In this document: positions 33,426 through 44,270 of the stretch, in pieces
Numbering within the stretch: position 1 is the first letter of the stretch
Layout of the letters: every line of letters begins with the position of its first letter
Source: Notospermus geniculatus
Lineage: Eukaryota; Nemertea; Pilidiophora; Heteronemertea; Lineidae
Assembly (NCBI GenBank): GCA_002633025.1
Contig: NMRB01002145.1
Location: 59,031-123,030 of the forward strand
Direction of reading: 5' to 3'
Length of the DNA stretch: 64,000 nt
The notes under the pieces: model-generated
Told to the model about the DNA's origin: nothing
The model's database searches: none
The model's input: only the letters and a program-made list of their open reading frames with translations
Program-made: the position numbers and the translations under genes

Positions 33426-34217
33426 TTTGACATGTTGGATGCTCTTTTGTTCATGGAATGAGGAATCATGGGAAATGTCGTGTGCTTGCACAAAGTGAAT
33501 CGAGATGAAATATACCTATGATAATCGCATAAAATCCCAATGATCATAGACAACCGCCTTATGAAATCATACGTGAGTGGTATTTTAGAGTACTATCAAA
33601 CAATAACTGAAATTATTTCTCATCAAAACGACATGAGTGGGTTCAAAATATGACGATATATATTGGAAAAAAATCACAATGATCGAACCGACAACAGCGA
33701 TCTCGGCTTCATGCACGTCATTCCAAGTCTTCAACTCGGGCTGCTTTCATAGTGTGCTGCCTTAGAAATTGTTAAAATTTGACATATTTAGATTATTTGA
33801 TACATATTTAGTCTGATTGGGACCATTAACGACGAAGGGATATGATAATTTTGGTGCTATCAGCCGAATGAGGCCTATCGTCGGCCCCTCGCTTTTCACT
33901 GCTCGATCTCTATTATCGGCTTCTCATTCGTCATTTCGAGTCTGGGACTCTGGCTGTTTTTGTTGCGTATGACAATAAAAATTCCTTATATTTTACACAT
34001 TTCGGTAGCATGACATGTCTTTAGTTTGATTGGGACCATCAACGATTGGGACCATCAACGACGAAGGGTCACAGGGGACTCGGGGTTTCATCAGGTGAAG
34101 TTCAGGACACATCATGACATCAGGTGAAGTTCAGGACACATCATGAACGATATTGACTCTATCCCGAATCTTGACACAACTGTTTTAGCTTCATCCAATC
34201 TGGCAGACCGCAGTTAC
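33426..34217. other. No gene recognised
   Basis: GATTGGGACCATCAACGA recurs at 34027 and 34044 (with a related form near 33818), and TCAGGTGAAGTTCAGGACAC is tandemly repeated near 34091-34142. Possibly decayed LINE or unrelated insert. Confidence 0.4.
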
Positions 34218-34373
34218 CTGTTGATTCATGGTGGCCCTTCCTTCTCAAATCAGATGAATAAGCTCATTATATCAAAAACTGCTACTTTTCTTGACNCCTG
34301 TTGATTCATGGTGGCCCTCCCTTCTCAAATCAGATGAATAAGCTCATTATATCAAAAACTGCTACTTTTCTTG
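34218..34373. repeat. 78-bp tandem duplication around a single N
   Basis: CTGTTGATTCATGGTGGCCC to TACTTTTCTTGACA is repeated almost identically on both sides of the N at 34296. This is as likely to be an assembly join artefact as a real duplication. Confidence 0.7.
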
Positions 34374-34870
34374 ACACAGCGAATTCCACACTCAGCGATG
34401 CTACATAGTGACCCTTCACTTCTTCGGTTCCTTACACATCAACCCCGACTCTGTGCCCTCTTCATGCATTCCCGCTCTTATGTTTGGGGTAGCTGCCATG
34501 ACCCCCTAAATTCGTACTCCTATTCTGTACGTACAGTGTATCATTAATGTGCTGTTGCTCTGGTCGGTGCGGTCGCGGTGGATACTCAGTGTTGAATAGG
34601 TCTTTACCAGTTCCTCTGGGCGTCTACCGCGGTCCGTACTTGTCTTACTCTGTCTGTATTTTGTTTGTCCGTGGTTTGTGTTCTCTCACCACGCGACTTT
34701 CATTCATTCTTTACTCAATATTCATGTTTATTGTTATTTTGTCACCGCCTTAATTCTATGTTTAAGTTTGTTCATAAGGACCACTAATGCTTCGGCCTCG
34801 GCCCTTTCCTACTTCTCTTGTAAATATTCTTATGAAAATAAATACAAATACAAATAAAATACAAATACTT
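34374..34870 (+). mobile_element. LINE 3' end with ATACAA tail
   Basis: A T-rich, non-coding 3' UTR that ends with CTTGTAAATATTCTTATGAA, then AATAAATACAAATACAAATAA. Such short A-rich repeat tails close CR1-like LINEs. Position and orientation fit the ORF2 pieces upstream. Confidence 0.65.
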
Positions 34871-35288
34871 CATAACTGTAAAGACGGTGGGTTGGTAAAG
34901 CTACCTGAGGACCCCCTCCCGTCAGTTTATACCGATGGTCAACGACTGTTAGGACGGTGAGTTGGTAAAGCTACCTGAGGACCCCCTCCCGCCAGTTTAT
35001 ACCGATGGTCAACGACTTCATAACTGTAAAGACGGTGGGTTGGTAAAGCTACCTGAGGACCCCCTCCCGTCAGTTTATACCGATGGTCAACGACTTAACT
35101 GTAAAGACGGTGGGTTGGTAAAGACGGTGGGTTGGTAAAGCAACCTGAGGTCTCCCTCCCGTCAGTTTATACCGATGGTCGACGACTTCATAACTGTTAG
35201 GACGGTGAGTTGGTAAAGCTACCTGAGGACTCCCTCCCGTCAGTTTATACCGATGGTCAACGACTTCATAACTGTTAGGACGGTGGGT
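34871..35288. repeat. Minisatellite, ~72-80-bp unit, about 5-6 copies
   Basis: The unit contains GACGGTGGGTTGGTAAAGC, then CCTGAGGACCCCCTCCCG and TATACCGATGGTCAACGACT. Units differ by a few bases and one carries a partial internal duplication near 35096-35140. It starts directly after the LINE tail. No spacer/repeat structure, so not CRISPR. Confidence 0.85.
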
Positions 35289-36593
35289 TCTTTATTGATT
35301 TATGAAGTGCTGTTTAAGTTTATTCATTAGAGTGTACTCGCGCCCCAATACCGTCCTGGGCGGGAAATCAGAGTAGGTGGTAGATTGTCATGTGGGCCGA
35401 GCTTACGGTCGAAATAGCCGTCAAGCGAATACGCCCTATTGGTGTGCAAGGCTTGTTGTACTTGACTCGATGACGCGAAGACTCGATGGCGCGATGACTC
35501 GATGACCGCCAAAATTATCCTATGAAATCCAGCTGGTTATTTATAATAAGTGTATTGGATCAACGGCGGAAGTGGACAGACGTAGTGTCCCAAGCTACCA
35601 AGAAGTGCAGCGAGGTTGATATTCAGCGTAAATCAGGAAATGAAGGATAGCCTCGAACTAGGCCTATAGCTCCTAAGTCCTTGAGAATTTACTATGGGTC
35701 CCTTATAAAAAGTTGTAGGCATTGGTCTTGTCTCCCTATTCCAAACCCCGAAGGAGGTATAGCGATAATTTTCAGTCCTTTCGAGCAATGATCCTACTGC
35801 ACGTTCTTTACCGGAAGTGTCCCAATGCGTCAGAGCTGCCACCATGCAAAAAGTAAATTCATGAAAATGAGGAAATGCACCTGGGTTCATGTACTTTATG
35901 ACGTCATCAGTTTTGTGGTCACGTGCATCTTGGCAAGACGCACGTGACAATCTTGGACGAGTATTTTCAGATATTGGATGATATTTTATATCTTTTATAT
36001 CTTGCAATGTATGTTTTTCAATTTGGTTAACCTTTCTTTAATTGTTGCACTGATTTTTACATTCTCAAATTATTGGAACTGTACCTTTTTCAAAACACTT
36101 GAACGACAAAAAAGTCTTGAATAAATTCCGCTGCGTCACGCACAACCACAATCATGCATTCCAAGCGCCAATGACGTCACGGATTTAGAGTTAAACTAAA
36201 ATTGGAAATAGATATGCGGTTTAACGATGGTTATAAAAATATGCCAGAGGTGGGTTATTTCACCTTCCCAAAAATGTTGCATAGTAACCCAGTGTTTTGA
36301 AATGTGGACCTCGAATTAAAATAAGGCATGCACCCATTAATATACAGGACATTTAATTGGCTTTCTTCGCGCCTTCGAGTCATCGCGCCATCGAGTCAAG
36401 TACAACAAGCCGGTGTGCAACAGCAACCATGTCAAAACTTCGCGACGCTGTGGTGATTCACGGACTACCAGCAAGTCATGGTCTGATCATCTTACAACTT
36501 GAGGCCTATTCACAGTCAAAAATTTGTTGTTGCCAATAAACAAGGCAGCGACCAATGCATTTATACCATATTTGACACAATCGAAAAGATAAC
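35289..36593. other. No gene recognised
   Basis: A GATGGCGCGATGACTCGATGA direct repeat near 35465-35505 is echoed in inverse near 36370-36400 (GAGTCATCGCGCCATCGAGTC), and TTGTACTTGACTC pairs with GAGTCAAGTACAA. This suggests arms of another foldback about 0.9 kb long. Confidence 0.45.
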
Positions 36594-36867
36594 GGGCCGT
36601 ATTCAATAAGGGTGTTTAGCTAAATCAGCGTACAAATTCTGCATTAAACAGGTTATAGGCCTAGAAACTATTGTTCTACGTTCTGTAAGCTGCCTGATCC
36701 CTGGCATTTTACCCACACGATGATTACACGCGTCTAACATTCCTGCGTAGTGTGGGAGGACAATAGAAAGTGTCGGAAAAATTCTAGACAAGCCTTCCTG
36801 ATCGTTCAACATTTATTTTTACGCTCTTTGACTTAGACGCAGGATAGTTAGACGCGTGTGATTATCC

Positions 36868-37868
36868 ATCCTGGGAACCCAGGGCATTTCCACTCTGCAT
36901 AGCGCGTTACAATGCCCTGGGGAAACCCACCCCGTTTCGGTGTGGAAGAGGGCTGTTCCCTCATGTGTACTCGCCAACTGGTAATTCACGAATAAACCAT
37001 GCAATGCAGTGGGGGATCGCCACTTGATGTAATGGGCAGACATCGCGCCTAGTGCTGTAACGTATGCACATATATCTGGTGTTATGAGTTACCGGGTACC
37101 AGTCTCATAGCAATGCATCTCATTCCATAATTTATGGATGCTGTCGGAATGATAGCTGCCCCAAACACATGAACTGGATCATACCTTCGTGTTTTGAACC
37201 CGTCGGTACTTACGCTGAAAGGGTAAATGTCGTCCTGGGTATATACAAAGATTACCCAGGATCTCAGTCTTCACTAAAACAATACCCTGGGTGTAGTTTC
37301 GGTAGCCAAACGTCACCCAGCTCCCGCAATCTGTGCCTAGGAACGAGTCTTATTTAGAAATCCCGTGGAATCTCGCGGTCTCACGCCGCGGTACTTGTTG
37401 ATTGTAGCTGTTCATGACATTCTTCAGGCGGTCACGTGTTGACGGGCGAGACAACCTCGAATCCAGGTGTCATACTACGATGCTGGGTGATGTTCGACTA
37501 CCGAAAGTGCACCCAGGGTATTGTTTTAGTGAAGATTGAGATCCTGGGTAATCTTTGTATATACCCAGGACGACATTTACCCTTTCAGCGGTACTTACCC
37601 ATTATCTAGATAATCCATGAGAACCATTTTTACGCGAAGTTAATTTAGGAATATTAAAAAATCCAGCGAGTTTGTCAGCGAATCGAGGAATGTTTGAAAC
37701 CACCATATTTGGGAGTGACCATGGCGGGATAGAAGCTTCGCTGTGATTGGTTGTATTCAGCGACAGATTTTCTGTCGCTAGTTCCACAGCGAAAAGGCGC
37801 CAATTTAAACAGGGCCTCGGACGTGCGAGTAGGGGAGCGCGTTTTAGAGGACCTGTTGCAAGAGGATA
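36868..37868. mobile_element. 1-kb element with 10-bp target duplication
   Basis: GTGATTATCC is present at 36858-36867 and 37869-37878. The intact family member (16307-16705) has this site once, as GTGATTATCCTGCGGG. The ends are ATCCTGGGAACCC and CAAGAGGATA, with only about 5 bp of terminal symmetry. Both ends joined directly occur as a 93-bp piece at 39583-39675 in inverse orientation. It contains the element 37214-37589. Confidence 0.78.
37214..37589. mobile_element. Mutator-like MITE, 9-bp target duplication GGTACTTAC
   Basis: GCTGAAAGGGTAAATGTCG pairs with CGACATTTACCCTTTCAGC; arms are over 90 bp. GGTACTTAC is at 37205-37213 and 37590-37598. Related termini close the larger element at 49140-50102, and a lone end is near 60417. 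Confidence 0.87.
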
Positions 37869-38143
37869 GTGATTATCCTGAGGGTAAACGCCTCTGGTGA
37901 ACCACCGTACAGACATCAGACAATAGTTTTCTAGGCCTTTAACCTGTGTAATGCAGAATTTTTACGCTGATTAGGCCAAAACACCCTTAAACGTGCGATG
38001 ATCACCCTTATTGAATACGGGCCAACATTTCTTCGATGTTTTATCGTACATGTATATGAAGGCGCTGCAGTCCTGACGGAGTAAACACGAATCGGCGCAA
38101 CGAAGTAGATAAACTAGAGCAATGTCGATGGGAGCCCATCGCA

Positions 38144-39069
38144 TATCTCCCCGCTTTCGACAGGAAGTAATGGTGACATGGTTATTTTTCCTGTGTCTTT
38201 CATATATTGACCCCTGGTGGGAAGAGGCTGAGTTTGATCGAAGTACATTGGGGGTTGGGCACATTAGCAGTCCAGTACGGTACCTAAACATTCCAAATTC
38301 CAGATACACCACCACTCACAATTTTGTCATCTCATCACAAATAGTTTACAAATAATGCCCATAGACGTGTTTTTCACATGTTTCTTGTGGTTTTAAGGAA
38401 TGTTCGTCCCCTTGTGACATTGAAAGTAGGTCAACGTCAAAACCTGTCCGATATATTGCGAAGATGTTACAGATGAACCTTCACACAAAATTTTGTCACT
38501 TTATCACAATTACTTAAGGAGTAATGGCCATAAATGTATTTGTCACGGATCGCCTCCTGGTGGAAAGACAGAGAGTTGGATTGAAATGCTAAGAGTGTTG
38601 TGCACATCAGAGGATGAGTACCTAATATATACCAAAGTTTCAATCTCCTCCATTGAACGGTCCAGGAGGAGATATCACTTTCGGATGGCTCCTAGTTTTT
38701 ATTAAAGTTTGACCCCTGTGACCTTGAAAGTAGGTCAAGGTCAAAACCCGTATGATATATTATGAAGCTGTCACAGATAAACCTTCACACCAAATTTCAT
38801 CACTTTATCACAATTACTTTAGGAGTAATGACCATAAATGTGTTCTTCACATATCGCCCCCTGGTGATATGTGAAAGGGAGTTGGATCGAAATTCCAAGA
38901 GTGTTGTGCACAATAGTGGATGAGTACCTAATATATACCAAAGTTTCAAGCTCCTCCGTTGAACGGTCTAGGAGGAGATATCACTTTCGGACGGACGGAC
39001 GGACAGCCGGACTGACGGCGGAGGGTAAAACAATATCTCCCCGACTTTTTTAAAAAAAGCGGGGAGATA
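38144..39069. repeat. Dispersed repeat with TATCTCCCCGC termini
   Basis: TATCTCCCCGCTTT at 38144 pairs with AAAGCGGGGAGATA ending at 39069. The interior holds two diverged tandem copies of a roughly 300-bp block (38395-38700 and 38705-38990) with GACCTTGAAAGTAGGTCAA and CGGTCNAGGAGGAGATATCA. A (GGAC)n run lies near 38990. Confidence 0.75.
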
Positions 39070-39582
39070 ACAATGCTCGGTATCGTTTGCAAAAGTCTCC
39101 CTGTAGGCGGCGCCTCTTGTGACTTAAAGTTGCCACGGATGGATTCGTCTGGGTGTGTGAAACAAAAGAAATTTTTTTTGATTGGAGAACAATCAAAAAG
39201 TCCACTTAAATCATCAATATTTTCCTTAATTTTAGCAATTACCATTTCCCCACGCATCGTAGGCCTATTCAATATACTTTATAAAGTACATGTACTATCT
39301 TTTATATATCTTTTGTTCTGCCTGGAGATTGACGTCCAAGGAAAGCTATCAGTGTGATAAAGAAATGCAGGCGCTTCGTTAGTGCAATAGCTGAACCTAC
39401 CTTGCTTGTCGTACATACTTTTCCACTAAAGATCAGAGGCAGGGGAAAGACAGCGGGAATACTTTAGCCAGCATTCTCTAAATGCACTACACTGGACGCA
39501 AATGCAGGATTTCATTTTTGTACTTGGTCCCAAAAACAACTTAGTTTTTTTGGAGAATTCTGTTCATTCAGTTATACATCAC

Positions 39583-39675
39583 ATCCTCTTGCAACAGGTC
39601 CTCTAAAACGCGCTCCCCTACTCGCACGTCCGGGAACGCGCTATGCCGAGTGGAAATGCCCTGGGTTCCCAGGAT
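39583..39675. repeat. 93-bp deletion derivative of the 36868 element
   Basis: ATCCTCTTGCAACAGG, then GCGCTCCCCTACTCGCACG, then GCATTTCCACTCGG-type sequence in complement, ending TTCCCAGGAT. It is the two ends of 36868-37868 fused, reverse oriented. An apparent ORF (39643-39918) begins inside it and is not supported. Confidence 0.65.
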
Positions 39676-40204
39676 GACATGTATACTGCGGAGGATGTGG
39701 AGTTCCTTCGAAGAGAACTTGATTTTGGAACGTTCCGAGCTCTTACACCGGAGGCCTACATGTACCTTAGTCCGCAGAAATATCTTGATCTCTCTGAATT
39801 AAATTTTCAGCACGGGCAGCTGCCTACCTGTCAACTCCTTTCAATGTCAAAATCCTGCTCCCAATTTCATACAATTCACAAAACAACACTACCATTTGGA
39901 GATCGGGACTTTTATTGATAGATTTTACATTGAATCCTGTTAGTAAGGTGTGATTTCAGATTCCACATTCATTCTCCATCAACTGTAATCAAGTCTTCCA
40001 AATGAAGAAATTTCGTGGTTAGTTTCAACGATGTAGGCCTACTCCAAACTTGATGGATAGGAGCCCACCATTGTATCCATGCCAGTAGGCCAACAGACAT
40101 GACAGGCAGCTAAACACCCTACCCTTCATTTCTTGACCGACATCCAACCCCTATTTCGTTTTATATCACACAATCAAGATGTCTTTGTTGTTATCCAAAC
40201 TCCA

Positions 40205-40332
40205 TGGCCCATATTTTCAAAGCTGTTTTAACGCTAAAATGCATTTTAGTCCAGCACTTGCATGCTTATAGGCATGGAAGTTCTGGACTAAAATGCATTT
40301 TAGCGTTAAAACAGCTTTGAAAATATGGGCCC
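40205..40332. repeat. Palindromic MITE with GGCCCATATTTTCAAAGC arms
   Basis: The arms are about 55 bp and nearly perfect, through GCTGTTTTAACGC and AAAATGCATTTTAG, around a short centre. The GGGCCCATATT end resembles the Harbinger-like families at 16307 and 41838. Confidence 0.8.
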
Positions 40333-40346
40333 TAGTGTTTGCTATT

Positions 40347-40738
40347 AGACAGGATTAGCACCTTTCCGACTCCGACTTCAACTACGAGAACGAATTGCAG
40401 TCCGCTGTGGACATCCTTGATAAAAACGAGTTGGTAGACGTTTTCAATTCATCAAGCACCATATATTGAAGACAGAAAAATTTGGCCTTATAAATCGGAA
40501 ATAAGGATAAATTATGAATATTGAACTCGTAATCCTAGTCGTTACGACTTGAAATACGACTATGATATTTGCGATTTAGGTGCACTTCCGATTACGAGTG
40601 AAAATTATTCTGCCACAAAGTTATGGCATTTTACGACTTGCAAACGTCTATCAAATCGTTTTTATCAAGGATGTCCACAGCGGACTGCAATTCGTTCTCG
40701 TAGTTGAAGTCGGAGTCGGAAAGGTGCTAATCCTGTCT
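40347..40738. mobile_element. Hairpin element, ~95-bp arms, ATT target duplication
   Basis: AGACAGGATTAGCACC to GGTGCTAATCCTGTCT, with ATT at 40344-40346 and 40739-40741. The arms run near-perfectly through GACTTCAACTACGAGAACG and GTGGACATCCTTGAT. The central loop contains the inverted ACGACTTG/CAAGTCGT-type pair. Confidence 0.8.
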
Positions 40739-41235
40739 ATTATTGTCCAAACTGAATGTTCACAGTGAGAGAAACAGTGTAAACAATGAAACAACGCCTA
40801 CAGGACCAGTTTTGAACATAAATGGATGGATGAGGTGAACATTACCTCGAAATGTATTATAGGATTTTTAAACATAGTTTCACATTTGAAAAATATTCAA
40901 TTACTTTACCACAGAGACTACATTTACCTCTTAGCAAATTTCGATTGACAAACCACAAAAATTTTTTCCTGCTTTGTTGTTTCCTCACATAGCAATATCC
41001 GTATGTGTTGCACGTCGTTTTGCACGTCGGAATCTCGCCGGCGGTGCGGATGGATCCTGGGTCGTTGACCGCCATGTTGAATAACATGTAGTTTTAAAAA
41101 AAACTGTAAATAATGTAGTGTACATTGTACTATACCGGGAACCCGGTTTGGTATTAAAATAAATTGAAAATTGAAACTGAAAAAAATCTTTCTTTAACTT
41201 TTTCCGAGTAGGACTTGATGAAATCTATCAATCCT

Positions 41236-41241
41236 TTTATT
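41236..41241 (-). promoter_or_regulatory. Likely polyadenylation signal of DDX1
   Basis: AATAAA on the minus strand about 95 bp after the DDX1 stop codon. Confidence 0.5.
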
Positions 41242-41336
41242 CCAGGCCAAGAAAAAAAGATATTTAAAGTAGGAGTGACAATTTAGATGCAGCCTGAGTT
41301 ACTACAGGTTTAAAGTAAGCCCTTGTCTCTCATATC

Positions 41337-41461
41337 TTAACGTGAAGCGAATGGTTTCTTATGAAAAAGTGTGATATACGATGTCTGAGCCTTCTTTTCC
41401 AGAGCTGCCAACTCGGCCACGGTCGGAGCAAGGAAATCGACATGACCCTTGTAGCCAGAGC
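41337..41461 (-). CDS. DDX1: DDX1 last coding exon
   Basis: Begins after TTTTCAG with two bases completing the previous codon. It encodes [20 protein letters not shown] and [12 protein letters not shown], the conserved C-terminal tail of DDX1 (spacing like vertebrate DDX1 but with a different final few residues), and ends at TAA 41337-41339. DDX1 is a nuclear and cytoplasmic DEAD-box RNA helicase linked to tRNA ligation and RNA 3'-end processing. Confidence 0.93.
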
Positions 41462-41760
41462 CTGAAAATGGATACAAGGAATTAATTACTAGTATTGAAG
41501 ATCTGTTGTTGTTAAGAATGAAATCAGGCATGGAATTGAAATGGTTGGGTGTTGAAAATTGTCAATCATGCACCAAGTGCTTATGGACTGAAGTTACGTA
41601 GAAAGAGTATTGGACTGGTGTTTGTACTTGTATTAGATTTTTTCCGTATAGCCATAGCATTATTGGCCCTTGTAAGTACGGAGGAGACCATCTCAAGCTA
41701 CTCATGTTCCTCACTTGGATGGGGTATTTTACTTGCCCTTGCAAAGAAACACGACCTACA

Positions 41761-41838
41761 AGGCACCACGGCTTACTGTCCCATGCGACGGGCGTGGATT
41801 CGAACCAGGGACCAGCCCTGATAACCACTTGGCTATCA
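41761..41838 (-). repeat. tRNA-like SINE fragment in the DDX1 intron
   Basis: On the minus strand, A box TAGCCAAGTGG (41825-41835) and B box GGTTCGAATCC (41796-41806) are only about 18 bp apart, too close for a tRNA. The anticodon arm is missing, so this is a SINE or tRNA relic. Confidence 0.55.
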
Positions 41839-41960
41839 GGACCCATATTCATAAAACCCTGCTAGGCTTAGTTGCCTCCTAATGTGCCCAGTTTTTACAG
41901 ACCAATGTACACAACACGCAGCCAACTAAAGCAGCAAGGTTTTATGAATATGGGCCCTGG
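41838..41960. repeat. MITE with GGACCCATATTCATAAAACC ends
   Basis: The left end is mirrored by GGTTTTATGAATATGGGCCC. About 120 bp, abutting the SINE fragment. Similar ends to 16307-16705. Confidence 0.7.
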
Positions 41961-42121
41961 GCTCCTCTTAGACTGGCCTGCTGTCCAAACACCGTTTCTG
42001 CTATATAGCCTACGAGATAGCGGAGCGGTAAGTGGACAGAAAACCAGTCAGAAATTATATCTACCGAAAAGATGCTAAAACCATATGTTGGTTCCTAAAA
42101 CCATATGGTTCGAAAGCATAC

Positions 42122-42242
42122 CAGTGTTTTGTTGTTTTTGTCCATAGGTGACTTTGCCGTCGAACTCATTGATAGGTATCTTCAAGTCGGGTTCTATCTG
42201 GTCTATGGTCACACCGAGATGATCCTCAACATCAGCTAGAAG
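42122..42242 (-). CDS. DDX1: DDX1 exon, second from the end
   Basis: Starts in phase 0 after CTGCAG with [20 protein letters not shown] and continues [16 protein letters not shown]. The donor is CACTG-GTATGC. Matches the DDX1-specific region after helicase domain 2. The phase (40 codons plus one base) fits the last exon. Confidence 0.92.
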
Positions 42243-42347
42243 CTGCAGACAACACAAAATAGATGAGTTAATTTGGTATTTCCTCGTAAATGACGCCTTT
42301 GGGGTCCAAAGATGAGAGTGTGTTCTGATTATGGAAGCCAGACTTAA

Positions 42348-42644
42348 AGGTGCTCTATTTCGAATTGTAAACATTACGGTGTGCTACCTATTGTCAACTC
42401 CTGGTACTAACAAATCAGATAAAATCGAATCAAATCTCGCCTTTCACAAATTTTTGTTTGTTTTTGAGTGTAAAATCATAAATATATTTCAGTTACAAGA
42501 ATATTTATCAAGATAGGTATAAAAATAGATAACATTAATGTTTTGGTATACACAGTGCTGCCACCTGTTCGAGGAAAAATAACTATTATAATCAACCATG
42601 TAAATAAACAAACTGTAATGTTTACAATTCGAACTAGAGCACCT
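42348..42644. mobile_element. TTAA-target MITE in a DDX1 intron
   Basis: TTAA at 42344-42347, then AGGTGCTCTATTTCGAATTG. The right end CAATTCGAACTAGAGCACCT is followed by TTAA at 42645-42648. Arms of about 35 bp continue through TGTAAACATTAC. Not the same family as 6601-7324 but the same target class. Confidence 0.82.
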
Positions 42645-42860
42645 TTAACAGAAAGGTAGATGACAGTATTGATCATAATGTGGAGGTGTACTCCTGGCAG
42701 AGGTGTTCGTAGAATGAAGTTGTTGTAGTAAATTGGTTCAGTCTTCATCTAAACAAGGAAATAACCATTTGTCTCCATGCCGCAAGACCCATCAGTTACG
42801 ACAGGCTACACGAGCAGATGATGAATGATGGTAATAGGAATACAATACAATAAAATTCTC

Positions 42861-42960
42861 CTGATTGGTGCTCAATCAACCATGAATGGGTCCGCTAGGC
42901 ATTGAATTGGACCGTAGTGACACCTATTGGTCAACGGAGTGACAGCTCCTATTATAACAG
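42861..42960. repeat. ~100-bp dispersed repeat, partner at 51908-52022
   Basis: CTCCTGATTGGTGCTCAATC through GGCATTGAATTGGACCGTA to GTGACAGCTCC matches 51908-52022 in the same orientation at high identity. Confidence 0.75.
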
Positions 42961-43185
42961 TTTGAGACAACTACATACAGGGGACATACACAGACAAAAT
43001 CTAACCCCTCCCCCATAAACTTGACTCTTGAGTTTGGATGGTAGGACGATCTAAGAACACTTCTGATCATTTATTTGATGCTACCCAATGCTGCTGGATA
43101 ATTACATTCTACCCAATCAGTGGCCCAGAAGATCTTGCCACCAACATTCCAGCAACAAATGTTGATTACTCTGAACCTTCCTCAC

Positions 43186-43400
43186 CTGTGGTTCATTGTA
43201 CCAGATACAACATCCGCCACGATCCGTCAAGTTTGTATTGTAGCAACCCTTTCCACGGTTGCTACAGTTGGAATGGTACCAAACTTTCTCCTTCACGCTA
43301 CCGGCAAACGACACAGCCAGACCCATCCTCTCCGCCCGTCCAACACGACCAATACGATGAACGTAGTTCTGTTTCTCATCCGGTAGAGTTACATTCACGA
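43186..43400 (-). CDS. DDX1: DDX1 exon with helicase motif VI
   Basis: After TTCCAG the frame reads [20 protein letters not shown], then [19 protein letters not shown] is motif VI, which contacts ATP and RNA. The downstream [14 protein letters not shown] and GGCCIWYNE segments are diagnostic of DDX1 rather than other DEAD-box proteins. The donor is CCACAG-GTGAGG at a codon boundary. Confidence 0.95.
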
Positions 43401-43424
43401 CTGGAATGATTTTGAAGCAAAAGC

Positions 43425-43895
43425 CCCTTTCACGCCCAGCCTACGTAGAGTTGCGTAGTGCGGCGTACCGCCTACGCCGAGCTTACCCTACGCTCTGCCT
43501 ACGCTGGCCTACGTGGCAAGACGCCGAAGGAGGCAAATGGTGTACGAGAGATGGACGCAAATAATTAAACATGTTTAATTTTTTCGCGTACTTTCGGCGA
43601 AGAGCACTGACGCAGCAAAGTAGGCCTACGCAGTTTTACGCAATACCACGCTACTGAATGCCATGCCTACGCAATAGTACGCAACCTACGACAGTCCGAC
43701 GAAAAACCCTTGAGGCTGGCATTATGTTACGTATGGAAGGGCGTAGTGTTGCGTACTTCTGCTTAGTTTGGGTTCAGGGACTACGCTGATCCTGCGCGTA
43801 GCAACATTTATTTCATGAGTACGCAGCCTAATTTCCGTGTGCTCGGTACACCGCACAACGCAACTCTACGCAGGTCCGGTGTGAAAGGGGCTAAA
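43425..43895. repeat. MITE with AGCCCCTTTCAC ends
   Basis: AGCCCCTTTCACGCC to GGTGTGAAAGGGGCT. Arms include TACGTAGAGTTGCGTAGTGC and its diverged complement. The interior is full of TACGC/GCGTA words. Lies in the long DDX1 intron. Confidence 0.7.
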
Positions 43896-44130
43896 GCCTA
43901 CGGCGTAAAATATGCATTGACATCATGTTACCATCATAAAGATGATTGCAATTCTGAATTCATTCATGCCACGCTGATCTGAAAAGCATCATCTCCTCAT
44001 CTACAACGTGAAAACCCAAGTTTGCACCATAGACAGATGTATGTTTACACAGATCAAGAGTGACACAGTTTCAGGTCCAGCATTCACCAAACAGGCTCTG
44101 CTAACGAACGACGACGGACGCTATGGTATT

Positions 44131-44250
44131 AGGGAGGTTTCGCAAGCGCCCGGTTAAGCCATACGACGACGTTTATCTGTTGTTTGGGTATACCCACACA
44201 ATAGATAAACGTCGTCGTAGGGCCTAACAGGGCACTTGCGAAACCTCCCT
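44131..44250. mobile_element. MITE, AGGGAGGTTTCGCAA ends, ATT target duplication
   Basis: AGGGAGGTTTCGCAAGCGCC to GCGAAACCTCCCT, with ATT at 44128-44130 and 44251-44253. The inner arms GACGACGTTTATCT are also paired. The ends resemble 2425-2553. Confidence 0.82.
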
Positions 44251-44270
44251 ATTGTAAAGAACTTGACTCC

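Larger units (their letters stand above)
36594..38023. mobile_element. Harbinger-like MITE disrupted by nested elements
   Basis: GGGCCGTATTCAATAAGGG to CCCTTATTGAATACGGGCC, same family as 16307-16705, with AAC at 36591-36593 and 38024-38026. It is interrupted at 36868-37868. Excluding the insert it would be about 420 bp, the size of its intact relative. Confidence 0.8.

Noticed and set aside
34871-35288. CRISPR-like array
   Set aside because: Units are continuous 72-80-bp repeats with no unique spacers, in an animal genome; it is a minisatellite.
39643-39918. 91-codon ORF as a gene
   Set aside because: Its start lies inside a fragment of the repeat family found at 36868-37868; the rest lacks any recognised domain.
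41761-41838. Functional tRNA gene
   Set aside because: Boxes are too close together and there is no anticodon arm.
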